The notes: generated by a model from the sequence alone, not told the origin. DNA of 64,000 bases from Bacteroidales bacterium (GCA_017615595.1 JAFZZT010000050.1:140002-204001); one strand, 5' to 3'. Positions 17,388 to 25,867 are shown, counted from the first letter of the stretch. Program-made: numbers and translations.

Positions 17388-18371
17388 ATGTATAATATAG
17401 CACTTATAGCAGGCGGGGATTCAGGCGAATATGAAGTATCCTTGCGGACTGGGGACAACATCTACCAGATGATGGACAAAAGTTTGTTCAACCCTTATCT
17501 TATTCATTTCAAAGGATCTGACTGGACTTGGAAAGATGCAGAGGGGAAGATCCATCCTATCGACAAAAACGATTTTTCACTGATGGTAGATGGGAAGAAG
17601 ATCACCTTTGACGTGGCCTTCATTGCCATCCACGGCACCCCGGGAGAAAACGGCAAGCTGCAGAGTTATTTTGAGATGTTGGGCCTCCCTTATACCGGCT
17701 GCGGCAGTTTCAGTTCCGCGCTCACCTTCAACAAATACTACTGCAATCTGGCTGTGTCAGCACTGGGCATCCCCATCTCTCCGTCTCTGCATTTTTACCG
17801 TAGCGACCGCATCGACCATGACACTATCGAGCGGGTGTGCGGGTATCCTTGCTTTGTCAAGTCGTGCAACTCCGGCTCCAGTGTCGGTGTCACCAAGGTT
17901 CACAATGTCAGTGAGCTGGACAAAGCCTTTGAGGAGGCGTTCAAATATGACAACCAGCTGATGGTGGAGAAGTTCGTCCGCGGGCGCGAGATGACCTGTG
18001 GCGTCACGGCCATTTACGGCCAGGTGCAGACCCTCGCCATCACTGAGGTCGTGGCCACCAACGAGTTCTACGACTACGACGCCAAATACTCTGCCGTGGG
18101 CCACAAGCTATTGACTCCCGCCAGCATCAGCCCAGAACACCAAGCGGTGCTGAAGCAATACAGCGAACGCATCTTCCACCACCTCGACTGCAAAGGCGTG
18201 GTGCGCATCGACTTCATCATTTCGGAAGATGACGGCATCCCCTATTTCTTGGAAATCAACACCATACCTGGACAGACAGCGCTGAGCATCATCCCTGAGC
18301 AGGTACGACACAATGGTCTTGACCTCGTGGATTTCTATACCCGTCTCGTCATGGAGGCACTCAAAAAATAA
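17388..18371 (+). CDS. ddl: D-alanine--D-alanine ligase
   Basis: Joins two D-alanines with ATP to make the dipeptide ending the peptidoglycan stem. The 327-residue protein starts MYNIALIAGGDSGEYEVS (family: xxGGxSxExxVS), contains HGTPGENGKLQSYFEMLG and YTGCGSFSSAL, and the ATP-grasp segment PCFVKSCNSGSSVGVTKV. The C-terminal metal-binding motif EINTIPGQT is intact. First gene of a cell-wall cluster that continues with two glucosaminidase/LysM proteins and an M23 peptidase. Confidence 0.95.
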   Translation: MYNIALIAGGDSGEYEVSLRTGDNIYQMMDKSLFNPYLIHFKGSDWTWKDAEGKIHPIDKNDFSLMVDGKKITFDVAFIAIHGTPGENGKLQSYFEMLGLPYTGCGSFSSALTFNKYYCNLAVSALGIPISPSLHFYRSDRIDHDTIERVCGYPCFVKSCNSGSSVGVTKVHNVSELDKAFEEAFKYDNQLMVEKFVRGREMTCGVTAIYGQVQTLAITEVVATNEFYDYDAKYSAVGHKLLTPASISPEHQAVLKQYSERIFHHLDCKGVVRIDFIISEDDGIPYFLEINTIPGQTALSIIPEQVRHNGLDLVDFYTRLVMEALKK

Positions 18372-18395
18372 CAAACTAACATCTATCGGCATTTC

Positions 18396-19439
18396 ATGAG
18401 AAAGAACTTCTTCCTTTGTTTACAGATAAGCTTCATTATATTCAGTCTGAGCGGTTTCAGCTGTAAGGCCCAAGGTCTATACACCGAGCAGGACATCTAC
18501 GCCTACATCGACCAATACAAATCGGTGGCAGTCGCCAAGATGCAGGAGCACCACATCCCGGCGAGCATCACCATGGCGCAAGGCATCTTAGAGAGTGCCT
18601 GCGGCAAGAGCCGGCTCTCTTCGGAAGGCAACAACCACTTCGGCATCAAATGTCACGAGAACTGGGAAGGCGACACCATCCTCATCGATGACGACGAATT
18701 GCAGGAGTGTTTCCGCAAGTACGCCAGCGCGGAGGAGTCTTACAACGACCACTCCCTCTTCCTCAAGTACCGGAAGCGTTATGCCAACCTCTTCGAGCTG
18801 GACGTGATGGACTATACGGCGTGGGCCAAGACTCTGAAAGCCGACGGCTACGCCACCAACCCCAAATATCCGGAGCTGCTGACTGGTCTCATCGAGCGTT
18901 ATCATCTGGCCCAACTCGACACGATCGCCATGATGGGTGACAGTGCCCTGTTGCTATCGTGGACCGCCAAGCAGAAACAGCCAGAGATAGTGACCCCTCC
19001 CGCCCCGCAGGAGCCCGCAATGCCCGTCAGCACCAGCACCTCATCCCCCAAGGTATTCACCGCCTTAGGCAACGACTACCCCGCGGGCAGCAGTCCCTTC
19101 ACCTATCGCAAAGTCTTTGAAAACAACAAGACCTACTTCGTCATCGCCAAGAAAGGGGACACCTATGAGAGCATTGCAGGGGATGTACAAGTGTCGGCGG
19201 CCAACATCCGCACCTTCAACGATGCAGAGGAGAACACCCAGCCCGTGGAGAACGAGATCGTCTATATCGAGGCCAAAGCCAAGAACAACCCCATCAAAAT
19301 CCACATCGTGGTGGCCGGAGAGACGCTCCGCTACATCTCCCAGCGCTATGGCGTACAACTTCAATACATCTTCAAATACAATAATTTGGATGAAAAATCG
19401 ATTATACATCCTGGTGATCAGATTTTATTAAGACATTAA
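18396..19439 (+). CDS. Glucosaminidase (FlgJ-like) with two LysM domains
   Basis: An exported peptidoglycan hydrolase of 347 residues. A signal peptide covers about residues 1-25. The GH73-type glucosaminidase domain spans about 35-170 and has the catalytic glutamate E66 in AQGILESACGKS, followed by NNHFGIKCH and ECFRKYASAEESYNDHSLFL. A short Pro/Ser/Thr linker leads to two LysM repeats at the C-terminus (GDTYESIAGDVQVS and GETLRYISQRYGVQ), which bind GlcNAc polymers. It sits 24 bases after ddl and 12 before its paralogue. Likely substrate: glycan strands of the murein. Confidence 0.9.
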   Translation: MRKNFFLCLQISFIIFSLSGFSCKAQGLYTEQDIYAYIDQYKSVAVAKMQEHHIPASITMAQGILESACGKSRLSSEGNNHFGIKCHENWEGDTILIDDDELQECFRKYASAEESYNDHSLFLKYRKRYANLFELDVMDYTAWAKTLKADGYATNPKYPELLTGLIERYHLAQLDTIAMMGDSALLLSWTAKQKQPEIVTPPAPQEPAMPVSTSTSSPKVFTALGNDYPAGSSPFTYRKVFENNKTYFVIAKKGDTYESIAGDVQVSAANIRTFNDAEENTQPVENEIVYIEAKAKNNPIKIHIVVAGETLRYISQRYGVQLQYIFKYNNLDEKSIIHPGDQILLRH

Positions 19440-19451
19440 AAATATCAAACT

Positions 19452-20756
19452 ATGAAAAAGATACTTACCCTTTCAGCCCTTTTGTGGATCTGCGTGACGG
19501 GCTTCTCGCAATATACGATGGAAGACCGGATCTACGACTACATCGACCAATACAAGGACTTGGCCATGCGGGAGATGGAGTTGTACAAAGTACCTGCCAG
19601 CATCACGCTGGCGCAGGCCATCTACGCCTCCAAAGTAGGCACCAACCGTCAGGCCGTGGAGGCCAACAACCACTTCGGCATCATGTGTCACACCAGCGAA
19701 TGGAAGGGAGAGACCTTTTACGAAACAGAGAACCACACGCCCGACTACTGTTTCCGGAAATATGCCTCTGTGGAGGAGTCCTATCGCGACCACTCCTTGT
19801 TCCTGTCGCAGCGCAGTCGTTATGTCAAGCTGTTTTATTACCCCATAACCGATTATAAGTCTTGGGCTTACGGCCTCAAGGAAGCTGGCTATTCCGGCAA
19901 CCCCCGCTATGCCGACACGCTCATCTCCATCATTGAGAAATACTATCTGATGCACTACGACCGCAAGGTGGCGCAGAAGTTGGGCGACACGGTCGCTTTG
20001 CAGAAGGTGAACGCCCCGGCGCCGGAGATGGTCACGGAAGCTCCGAAGAGTGAGCCGACGGTAGCCACCCCAGCGCCTAAGCCGGAACCTGTGGCAAAGC
20101 CTACCAAGCCAGAGAAGCAGCCTGCCGCACAACCGGAGACGCCCAAGAACACCACTTCCTCCATCACGGAAAAGCCCCAACCCAAAGCAGAGGAGAAAAA
20201 GCCCGAGGCCAAGCCGGTAGAGAAACCGGCTAAGAATGAACCCAAAGCGGAACCCAAGCCGAAAGAGACCAAGCCTGAGCCCCCGGCGCCTGCGGCCAAC
20301 GCAGCCAACGCGGAGACCTATCCCAACCAGCTGCCCAACGCGGCCAAGGTGGATGGCAAGAACGTCTTCATCCTCGACCCCTACGCCGTGCCCTTCAAGC
20401 AGGCCTACTATCCCTACACCAGCCGGCCCGTTTATGAGAACAACAAGACCCGCTTCATCATCGCCAAGCGCGGCGACACCTACGCCAAACTGGCTGCCGC
20501 CATGCAGATGTCAGAGAAGAATCTGAGAGCATACAACGATGTCTATGACGACTCCGAGCCCATTGAGGACGAGGTCATCTACCTGGAGATGAAGAGTACC
20601 AAATCGTCAGTAGAATACCACACCTTGGCGGCGGGCGACACCTATCGCTACATCGCCCAAAAATACGGCATCCAGCTCAAGATCATCATCAAGCGCAACA
20701 GCGGCGCCATCAGCAGCTATGGTGCCGGCGACAAGATCTGCATCGGCTGTAAATAA
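19452..20756 (+). CDS. Glucosaminidase-fold/LysM paralogue lacking the catalytic Glu
   Basis: A tandem paralogue of the preceding gene, 434 residues, with the same order: signal peptide (1-19), glucosaminidase fold (about 25-165), linker, two C-terminal LysM repeats. NNHFGIMCH and YCFRKYASVEESYRDHSLFL are kept. The catalytic position differs: ILES of the neighbour is IYAS here, so alanine (A59) replaces the glutamate. The linker (about 185-285) is very rich in Lys, Pro, Glu and Ala, consistent with a wall-spanning tether. It may be a murein-binding rather than a cutting protein. An alternative catalytic residue elsewhere cannot be excluded. Confidence 0.85.
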   Translation: MKKILTLSALLWICVTGFSQYTMEDRIYDYIDQYKDLAMREMELYKVPASITLAQAIYASKVGTNRQAVEANNHFGIMCHTSEWKGETFYETENHTPDYCFRKYASVEESYRDHSLFLSQRSRYVKLFYYPITDYKSWAYGLKEAGYSGNPRYADTLISIIEKYYLMHYDRKVAQKLGDTVALQKVNAPAPEMVTEAPKSEPTVATPAPKPEPVAKPTKPEKQPAAQPETPKNTTSSITEKPQPKAEEKKPEAKPVEKPAKNEPKAEPKPKETKPEPPAPAANAANAETYPNQLPNAAKVDGKNVFILDPYAVPFKQAYYPYTSRPVYENNKTRFIIAKRGDTYAKLAAAMQMSEKNLRAYNDVYDDSEPIEDEVIYLEMKSTKSSVEYHTLAAGDTYRYIAQKYGIQLKIIIKRNSGAISSYGAGDKICIGCK

Positions 20757-20776
20757 TCTATTGACACCACACTCCT

Positions 20777-21739
20777 ATGCCAGACGGATTTTACAAATTC
20801 AACCCCAAGACACTCTCCTTCGAGAAGGTGAAGCTGAGCTTCAAGCATATCGCCAAGAGAATGGTATGGGTGTTCCTGAGCGGCATTGCTTTTGCCATCC
20901 TCTTCGTCTGGATTGCCTTCTATGTCATCGACTCCCCCAAGGAGAAACTTCTGGAAAAGGAGAACAACGAGCTGAAGGCGGAAGTGGAGGAACTCAACAC
21001 CCGGATAGACCTGATGTCGAAGGTGTTGTTAGACATCGAAGATCGGGACGACAACGTATATCGCACCATCTTGGAGGCGGACCCCGTGCCCGCGGCGGAG
21101 CGTTATCCCCTGCTGGCAGGGCGGGCGGGCGCCGACAGTTTGTCGCGCTCCGAGGCCAGCGCCCTGCTCAAGGAGGCCAACAAGAAAGCCGACAGGCTGA
21201 TGGTCCGACTGGCGGCTCAGACCAAGTCGTTGGATGAGCTGGAGAAGATTGCCGACAAGAAGTCGGAGATGCTCAACTGCATCCCCGCCATCCGTCCTTT
21301 GAAGAACATGTACTCCGTTACCTCCGGTTTTGGACGGCGTTATCATCCTGTCTTGAAGACCTTGCGCTCGCACACGGGCGTGGACATTGCGGCACCCAAG
21401 GGGACGCCCATCTACGCCACCGCCGATGGGGTCGTGTCGGGCGAGAACCCGGGCAGTGGCTACGGCATCTGTGTGGTCATCTCTCATGGATACACCTACA
21501 AGACCCTCTACGCCCACATGTCCAAGAAGGTCGTCAAGCCCGGTCAGCGTGTCAAGCGCGGACAGCTCATCGGCTATGTGGGCACCTCCGGCATGGCCAC
21601 CGGCTCGCACCTCCACTACGAGGTCATCAAGGGCAACCAGCCGGTCAACCCTGTCTATTACTTCTACAGCGACATCACGCCGGAGGAGTACAACGCCATC
21701 CTCGAATCCTCCAAGAAAGTCAACCAATCCCTCTCCTAA
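20777..21739 (+). CDS. M23 family metallopeptidase, membrane-anchored
   Basis: A 320-residue LytM-type endopeptidase, or activator, for peptidoglycan crosslinks. A cytoplasmic start is followed by one membrane helix (about 35-55) and a coiled coil (about 57-85, EKENNELKAEVEELN). The M23 domain lies at about 178-300 and keeps the zinc ligands: H and D in HTGVD, and the C-terminal HLH in GSHLHYEV, with the substrate-side segment ISHGYTYKTLYAHM. All four canonical positions are present, so it is likely active. Its stop codon overlaps the next start (TAATG). Cell-wall neighbours ddl and the LysM proteins support a murein-remodelling role. Confidence 0.9.
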   Translation: MPDGFYKFNPKTLSFEKVKLSFKHIAKRMVWVFLSGIAFAILFVWIAFYVIDSPKEKLLEKENNELKAEVEELNTRIDLMSKVLLDIEDRDDNVYRTILEADPVPAAERYPLLAGRAGADSLSRSEASALLKEANKKADRLMVRLAAQTKSLDELEKIADKKSEMLNCIPAIRPLKNMYSVTSGFGRRYHPVLKTLRSHTGVDIAAPKGTPIYATADGVVSGENPGSGYGICVVISHGYTYKTLYAHMSKKVVKPGQRVKRGQLIGYVGTSGMATGSHLHYEVIKGNQPVNPVYYFYSDITPEEYNAILESSKKVNQSLS

Positions 21740-23379
21740 TGATGCGCCGACCCTATTATCCGCTGTTTCTGGTCATCATGGCCCTGTTGTGCATCTCCTG
21801 CTCGCAAAAAGGTCGTCACGACGACAAGATGATTTTCCACTACAACGAGTCCAGCGGCATCCAGACCTTGGATCCCGCCTTCTCCTCGGGACAGGCGGTC
21901 ATCTGGGCCTGCAACCATCTCTACAACGGGCTGGTGGACTTGGACGACTCCATGCGCATCGTGCCCGCCATCGCCAAGAGTTGGGAGATCTCCGAAGACG
22001 GGCTCGTCTATACCTTTCACCTGCGCTCCGATGTGTGCTTTCACAACACCGACTTCTACCCTTTCCAAGAGAAGAGATATGTGAAGGCCGCCGACTTTGT
22101 GTACAGTTTCGGCAGAATATTGGACGGCTCGGTAGCCTCGCCCGGGGCGTGGGTCTTCCAGAAGGTGAAGCGCAAGGCTGATGGAAGCCCCTGCTTTGAG
22201 GCGGTGGACGACACCACCTTCCGCATCACGCTGTCGGAGCCCTTCCCTCCCTTCCTGGGCATCCTGACGATGAAATACTGCTCCGTGGTGCCCCGAGAGG
22301 TGGTGGAGCACTATGGCAAAGACTTCCGCAACCATCCTGTCGGCACGGGACCCTTCAAGTTCCAGCTCTGGCAGGAGGGTGTCAAATTGGTGATGCGCAA
22401 GAACCCCGACTACTTCGAACGTGACGAGCAGGGCGCTCCCCTGCCCTATCTCGACGCTGTGGCCATCTCCTTCATAGTCGATAAGCAGTCTGTCTTCATG
22501 GAGTTCATGAAGGGCAGCATCGACTTCATGTCGGGCGTGGAGGCCTGCTACAAGGATGCGTTGCTGACGAAGGACGGGCGGCTGAACCCCGAATACAAAG
22601 AGAAGATCACCATGCTCACGGGACCCTATCTGAACACCGAATACTTAGGCTTCATGCTTCAGGACAAGGGCGATGGCAACCCCCTGTTGAACAAGAAGGT
22701 GCGGCAGGCCATCAACTATGGTTTTGACCGGGAGAAGATGATGAAGTTCCTGCGCAACAACGTCGGGTATGCCGGGACAGCGGGCTTCATCCCGATGGGC
22801 ATGGAGTGTTTCGATGCAGAACGGGTGAAGGGATACAGCTATGACCCTGGCAAGGCTTCCAAATTACTGGAGGAAGCTGGCTACCCGCACGGCAAGGGCC
22901 TGCCGCCCATCAGCGTGGCGGTGTCGGCCAATTATGTGGACTTATGCCAATACATCCAGCACGAGCTGGCGCAGATCGGCATCGACCTCCGTCTGGACGT
23001 CACGCAGGGGGCACAGCAGCGCGAGATGATGCGCAACTACCAGCTACCCTTCTTCCGCGGCTCCTGGATCTGCGACTATCCGGACGCCGAGAACTACATG
23101 GCGCTGTTCTACTCCAAAAACCTGCAGCCCGTAGGGTCCAACTACACGCACTATGTGAACCCCGCCTTCGACAAGTTGTACGAGCGCTCGCAGCGCTGCA
23201 CAGACGCAGCCATGCGCAACGCCTACTACCAGCGTATGGACTCCCTGCTGATGGCAGACGCCCCCGTGGTGGTGCTCTACTACGACCAGGTGGTGCGCTT
23301 CACCCGCAAGGAGGTAACCGGGTTGGGCATCAATCCGATCAATATGCTGGATTTGAGGAGGGTGAAGATAGGACGTTAG
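21739..23379 (+). CDS. ABC transporter peptide-binding lipoprotein (SBP family 5)
   Basis: A 546-residue solute-binding protein of the OppA/DppA type. The N-terminus has a lipoprotein signal with a lipobox-like LCISCS ending at about C16. Family landmarks include LDPAFSSGQAVIWACNHLYNG, DGLVYTFHLRSDVCFHN and KVRQAINYGFDRE. No permease or ATPase gene follows, so it depends on a transporter encoded elsewhere or acts as an orphan receptor. Translational coupling to an M23 peptidase suggests it may capture murein peptides, as MppA does; this is inference from context. Stop is TAG. Confidence 0.88.
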   Translation: MMRRPYYPLFLVIMALLCISCSQKGRHDDKMIFHYNESSGIQTLDPAFSSGQAVIWACNHLYNGLVDLDDSMRIVPAIAKSWEISEDGLVYTFHLRSDVCFHNTDFYPFQEKRYVKAADFVYSFGRILDGSVASPGAWVFQKVKRKADGSPCFEAVDDTTFRITLSEPFPPFLGILTMKYCSVVPREVVEHYGKDFRNHPVGTGPFKFQLWQEGVKLVMRKNPDYFERDEQGAPLPYLDAVAISFIVDKQSVFMEFMKGSIDFMSGVEACYKDALLTKDGRLNPEYKEKITMLTGPYLNTEYLGFMLQDKGDGNPLLNKKVRQAINYGFDREKMMKFLRNNVGYAGTAGFIPMGMECFDAERVKGYSYDPGKASKLLEEAGYPHGKGLPPISVAVSANYVDLCQYIQHELAQIGIDLRLDVTQGAQQREMMRNYQLPFFRGSWICDYPDAENYMALFYSKNLQPVGSNYTHYVNPAFDKLYERSQRCTDAAMRNAYYQRMDSLLMADAPVVVLYYDQVVRFTRKEVTGLGINPINMLDLRRVKIGR

Positions 23380-23513
23380 TTGTTTGTAGACAAACCCCGC
23401 AGCCGCACCGTGTTGCGGAATTCATTCTGGTCCATCACCATAATAAAGCTATAGCAATGATAATCGGCACGTGTCACAAGACGAACCTCAGCACTATTTT
23501 TTTGCAATAATTT
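23376..23513 (-). pseudogene. Possible decayed coding fragment
   Basis: On the minus strand a 45-codon open stretch reads like real protein sequence, including VTRADYHCYSFIMVMDQNEF and a basic end RLRGL. It has no start codon in a sensible place and ends within the SBP stop region. I do not recognise the family. It is the only hint of coding content in the 297-base gap 23380-23676, which otherwise holds AT-rich DNA and the promoter for the next gene. Confidence 0.25.
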
Positions 23514-23620
23514 TCAATAATTAGAGATTTCAATATTCAAATTTAACTATCTATTGTTAATAATTTTACATCGTTTTTGTAACCAACTGAGAATCAGTGA
23601 GAAAAAATTTGCATAAAACA

Positions 23621-23651
23621 TTGACAATAGGGAAACAGGATTATATCTTTG
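23621..23651 (+). promoter_or_regulatory. Complete Bacteroidota promoter (TTG - 20 bp - TATCTTTG)
   Basis: TTG at 23621-23623 and TATCTTTG at 23644-23651 are separated by 20 bases, matching the -33/-7 arrangement of primary Bacteroidota promoters. It is the best-formed promoter seen in the window and lies 25 bases before the ATG at 23677. Confidence 0.65.
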
Positions 23652-23676
23652 TAGAAAAAATTTTAATGAACTAACT

Positions 23677-24237
23677 ATGAAAGATAATCCAATTTTAAAA
23701 ACCCGTTATTTCAAAATCAGGGGTTCAGAACTGATAATTGATTTAGATGTGGCATCCATTTTTGAAGTGGATGTGGAAGAGGACAGAAAGGTCGTGACGG
23801 AGTATCCTTTAAAATTTAAAGAAGGCTATGGCATCACATTAACTGAGAAGGAGACGGAAGACATCTGTACGGAGTGGGGAAAGAAAGCAGAGGATGTACC
23901 GGATCAAGAGAAACCGTTGATAGCTTTCAATAATTTTGGAGTGTACATGATTGGATGCTTACTGCACACTGAATTCTCGGCATACTGGTCTCAAAAAATG
24001 GTGAGGCTATATGCCAAGTTTCAGGCTCTCTCGCATCTGCTATCAAAAGTCTTTGAAAACCCGGATATGAATCCAGACCTCAAAACACTTCATCTTGAAC
24101 AGGTTAACTTCTTGCTGTCTGAGATATTAGAAGAGACCACCTTATCAAAATATGGCACTGATGTATCCGTAATGAACATCCGAAAGGTTTGTGGAGGTGC
24201 CGATCTGGAATCATCAGGTGTAACTGCCGAAGCATAA
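23677..24237 (+). CDS. Hypothetical protein, possible ORF6N-like N-terminus
   Basis: A 186-residue soluble protein. The N-terminal 55 residues (RGSELIIDLDVASIFEVDVE, then YPLKFKEGYGITLTEKE) faintly resemble ORF6N phage-regulator domains, which read DLAxLYxVxTxxLN followed by FPxDFMFQLTxxE. The rest is helical with no membrane segment. It is flanked by a strong promoter and a convergent pseudogene, has lower GC than the preceding cluster, and sits at the start of the accessory block, so it may be acquired DNA. The ORF6N link is a weak visual match only. No other function is suggested. Confidence 0.6.
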   Translation: MKDNPILKTRYFKIRGSELIIDLDVASIFEVDVEEDRKVVTEYPLKFKEGYGITLTEKETEDICTEWGKKAEDVPDQEKPLIAFNNFGVYMIGCLLHTEFSAYWSQKMVRLYAKFQALSHLLSKVFENPDMNPDLKTLHLEQVNFLLSEILEETTLSKYGTDVSVMNIRKVCGGADLESSGVTAEA

Positions 24238-24657
24238 AGACCCAACACCTGTGATTTCCGCACAGGCAAGAGCCGGCATCAGTTTTGCGCAGTGGTTGAT
24301 GATGGAGTTGGCGTTGGCGAAACCGGCATCGCAGACCCGTTTGTCCTTGCTGCCATCGTAGCCCATAAACAGGTGCATAGTATCATAGCCGCTCACGATT
24401 GACGCCAGCAGTTTTCTGTCCCGTTTACCAGCCTCCTCCTAGTACTTCTTGATATCGGGGCGGCCCTTGTGTCTGGATATGTCGAACAAAGCGTCAAGTG
24501 CAATCAGGCAGCCGTTCCACAGCGTGTTTCCAGCCATCTTCACATACTAGCCGTCGGTATAGATTTTCAGTTCGGGGTCATATTTTGCCTTCTTAATAAA
24601 CTCTTCCGCGTTGGCCGCATACCTACGGGCCTCTTCAATAGGATCTTTCTCCTCCAT
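24214..24657 (-). pseudogene. DUF5618 family gene interrupted by two in-frame TAG codons
   Basis: Reading the minus strand from the ATG at 24657 gives MEEKDPIEEARRYAANAEEF, then VKMAGNTLWNGCLIALDALF, and finally LLASIVSGYDTMHLFMGYDG. This is the full length of a DUF5618 protein. Two TAG codons interrupt the frame, at 24547-24549 (codon 37) and 24439-24441 (codon 73). Neither frame nor reading order is otherwise disturbed. TAG is a normal stop elsewhere in the window (tsaB, the SBP gene, rlmD), so recoding is unlikely and recent inactivation is the simplest reading. The 3' end overlaps the convergent 186-residue gene by 24 bases. Confidence 0.75.
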
Positions 24658-24844
24658 AGTTCAGTGTGTTTAAATCGCTGCAAAAACACAAGATTGTTTT
24701 ATAATTTTCGACAGTTTTAAAAAATTTTACACAACACTGATAGTAAGACAATTATATGTTTTATTGAAATTAATTTTGTTAATGATTGTTAATTATAAAG
24801 TGTGGTTTAGCAATAAATTTTCATTATAAAGCATTGCGAGGGAA

Positions 24845-25011
24845 GGAGGTTCCGCCCAACGCTGGCGGTTGCGCGGAATGGTGAGGTTGCATCCAAAATT
24901 ATCGGAGGTTCCGCCGCCGATGGCGGCGGAATGGTGCGTCGTGCGCAGGGGACAATATGGGCGGCGGCGGGGAGTCTCTTCCCAATTTACACGTCCCAAC
25001 CGCCGCCGCCC
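24845..25011. repeat. GC-rich inverted-repeat cluster in intergenic DNA
   Basis: Within the 429-base gap 24658-25086 three palindromic structures lie in a row. Two related modules share GGAGGTTCCGCC at the left and GCGGAATGGTG at the right (24845-24883 and 24904-24936). The second has a perfect 10-bp stem with a 3-base loop (24909-24931). A third hairpin pairs the 12 bases at 24959-24970 with 25000-25011 perfectly across a 29-base loop. The short frames across it are accounted for by the repeats. The remaining AT-rich part of the gap (24660-24840) shows nothing. Confidence 0.65.
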
Positions 25012-25065
25012 ATTTATGTGTATTCCCCAATGCCCTCATCTTACGTCATACGTCACGCGTCAGGA

Positions 25066-25087
25066 TTTAATCGCGGAGGCGGCGGAC
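25066..25087 (-). repeat. Remnant copy of a FISUMP gene 3' end
   Basis: These 22 bases match 26041-26062 (the last codons and stop of the FISUMP gene) at 20 of 22 positions. On the minus strand they read Val-Arg-Arg-Leu-Arg-Asp-stop, the hallmark C-terminus of FISUMP proteins. The copy lies immediately after the antitoxin stop, so the toxin-antitoxin pair is bracketed by direct repeats. Confidence 0.55.
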
Positions 25088-25374
25088 TATCTTACTATCT
25101 CAATGATAGGAGCATCCAAAGCCTGCTCAATGAGGGCTATCGTACGGCAGGTGAAATTATGACCTCCCCCCAACCATCTCGTAACATCAGATGGTCGTCT
25201 ATGGGTGAGAGTTGCCAACTCCTTTTTGCTGATGCCCTTTTCCTTCATAACTGCATCAATGCGTCTGGCAATGCCATCTGTTATGGTGTCCGTAGCCCAG
25301 TCGAGAGCAGGGATGCTGTCGTATGCCTCTTGAACAATGGGGCTGAAAATTTTGATGTCATTATTTGATTTCAT
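25087..25374 (-). CDS. HTH (XRE-type) antitoxin-like protein
   Basis: A 95-residue DNA-binding protein. The helix-turn-helix lies at about 40-85 (IDAVMKEKGISKKELATLTH, then RRPSDVTRWLGGGHNF), as in HigA-type antitoxins. The start overlaps the stop of the upstream gene by four bases (ATGA), the usual layout of type II pairs with the toxin first. It would neutralise the partner and autorepress the shared promoter at 25868. Confidence 0.8.
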   Translation of the reverse strand: MKSNNDIKIFSPIVQEAYDSIPALDWATDTITDGIARRIDAVMKEKGISKKELATLTHRRPSDVTRWLGGGHNFTCRTIALIEQALDAPIIEIVR

Positions 25375-25847
25375 AACTCAAAAGATGCACTTTCTATTCC
25401 TGTGATGACATTTTGTTCAATTCTGATTTTTCCACTTGCGAGTTCCTGAGCAAGTAGCTTGTCAAATTTCTGTAAATCAATCACATAACCGCTCAATTCC
25501 ACATCTTCCTCATACGTCCTGGTAGTCTTAGCGCCGCCGTTTCCAACAATCAATATCTGATTCGATATGCGCAGGCAATACAAGCGCAACACCTTCGAAT
25601 CAATAGACAATGCAGCCAAATGATCTTTGAGTTTGCCTTCTGGACGGAAATAACGTTCCAATGCCCCATTTGCCACAATTCGGTTGATAGCTCTGAATAC
25701 CTTTTGGAAATCCGAGTTGAGTGTTGCATCATTCAAGAATTTCTGAACAAACTTTTCGTACTCGGACAAATCATTGCCGTCAAAGCAAATGGAATACAGG
25801 CCTACTTTCTCGCTCTGCTCAATAGTTTTAAGAGTTGCTGTCTTCAT
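25371..25847 (-). CDS. Probable toxin partner of the HTH protein
   Basis: A 158-residue soluble protein encoded directly upstream of an XRE antitoxin with a four-base overlap. The central segment, KDHLAALSIDSKVLRLYCLR followed by ILIVGNGGAKTTRTYEED, has the strand pattern of RelE/HigB-like toxins in Bacteroidota, and the total length exceeds classical RelE (about 90). The assignment as an RNA-cleaving toxin comes from context and a partial fold-like match, not from identifiable catalytic residues. A -7 element lies 21 bases upstream. Confidence 0.6.
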   Translation of the reverse strand: MKTATLKTIEQSEKVGLYSICFDGNDLSEYEKFVQKFLNDATLNSDFQKVFRAINRIVANGALERYFRPEGKLKDHLAALSIDSKVLRLYCLRISNQILIVGNGGAKTTRTYEEDVELSGYVIDLQKFDKLLAQELASGKIRIEQNVITGIESASFEL

Positions 25848-25867
25848 ATTAATACATTATAACGCGG

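Noticed and set aside
24214..24657. TAG recoding as an explanation for the DUF5618 interruptions
   Set aside because: TAG is the terminal codon of tsaB, the peptide-binding lipoprotein and rlmD here, so a general TAG-to-sense change is not supported.
24793..24999. 68-codon minus-strand frame across the GC-rich palindromes
   Set aside because: Its sequence is accounted for by the repeats, and no start or ribosome site is evident.
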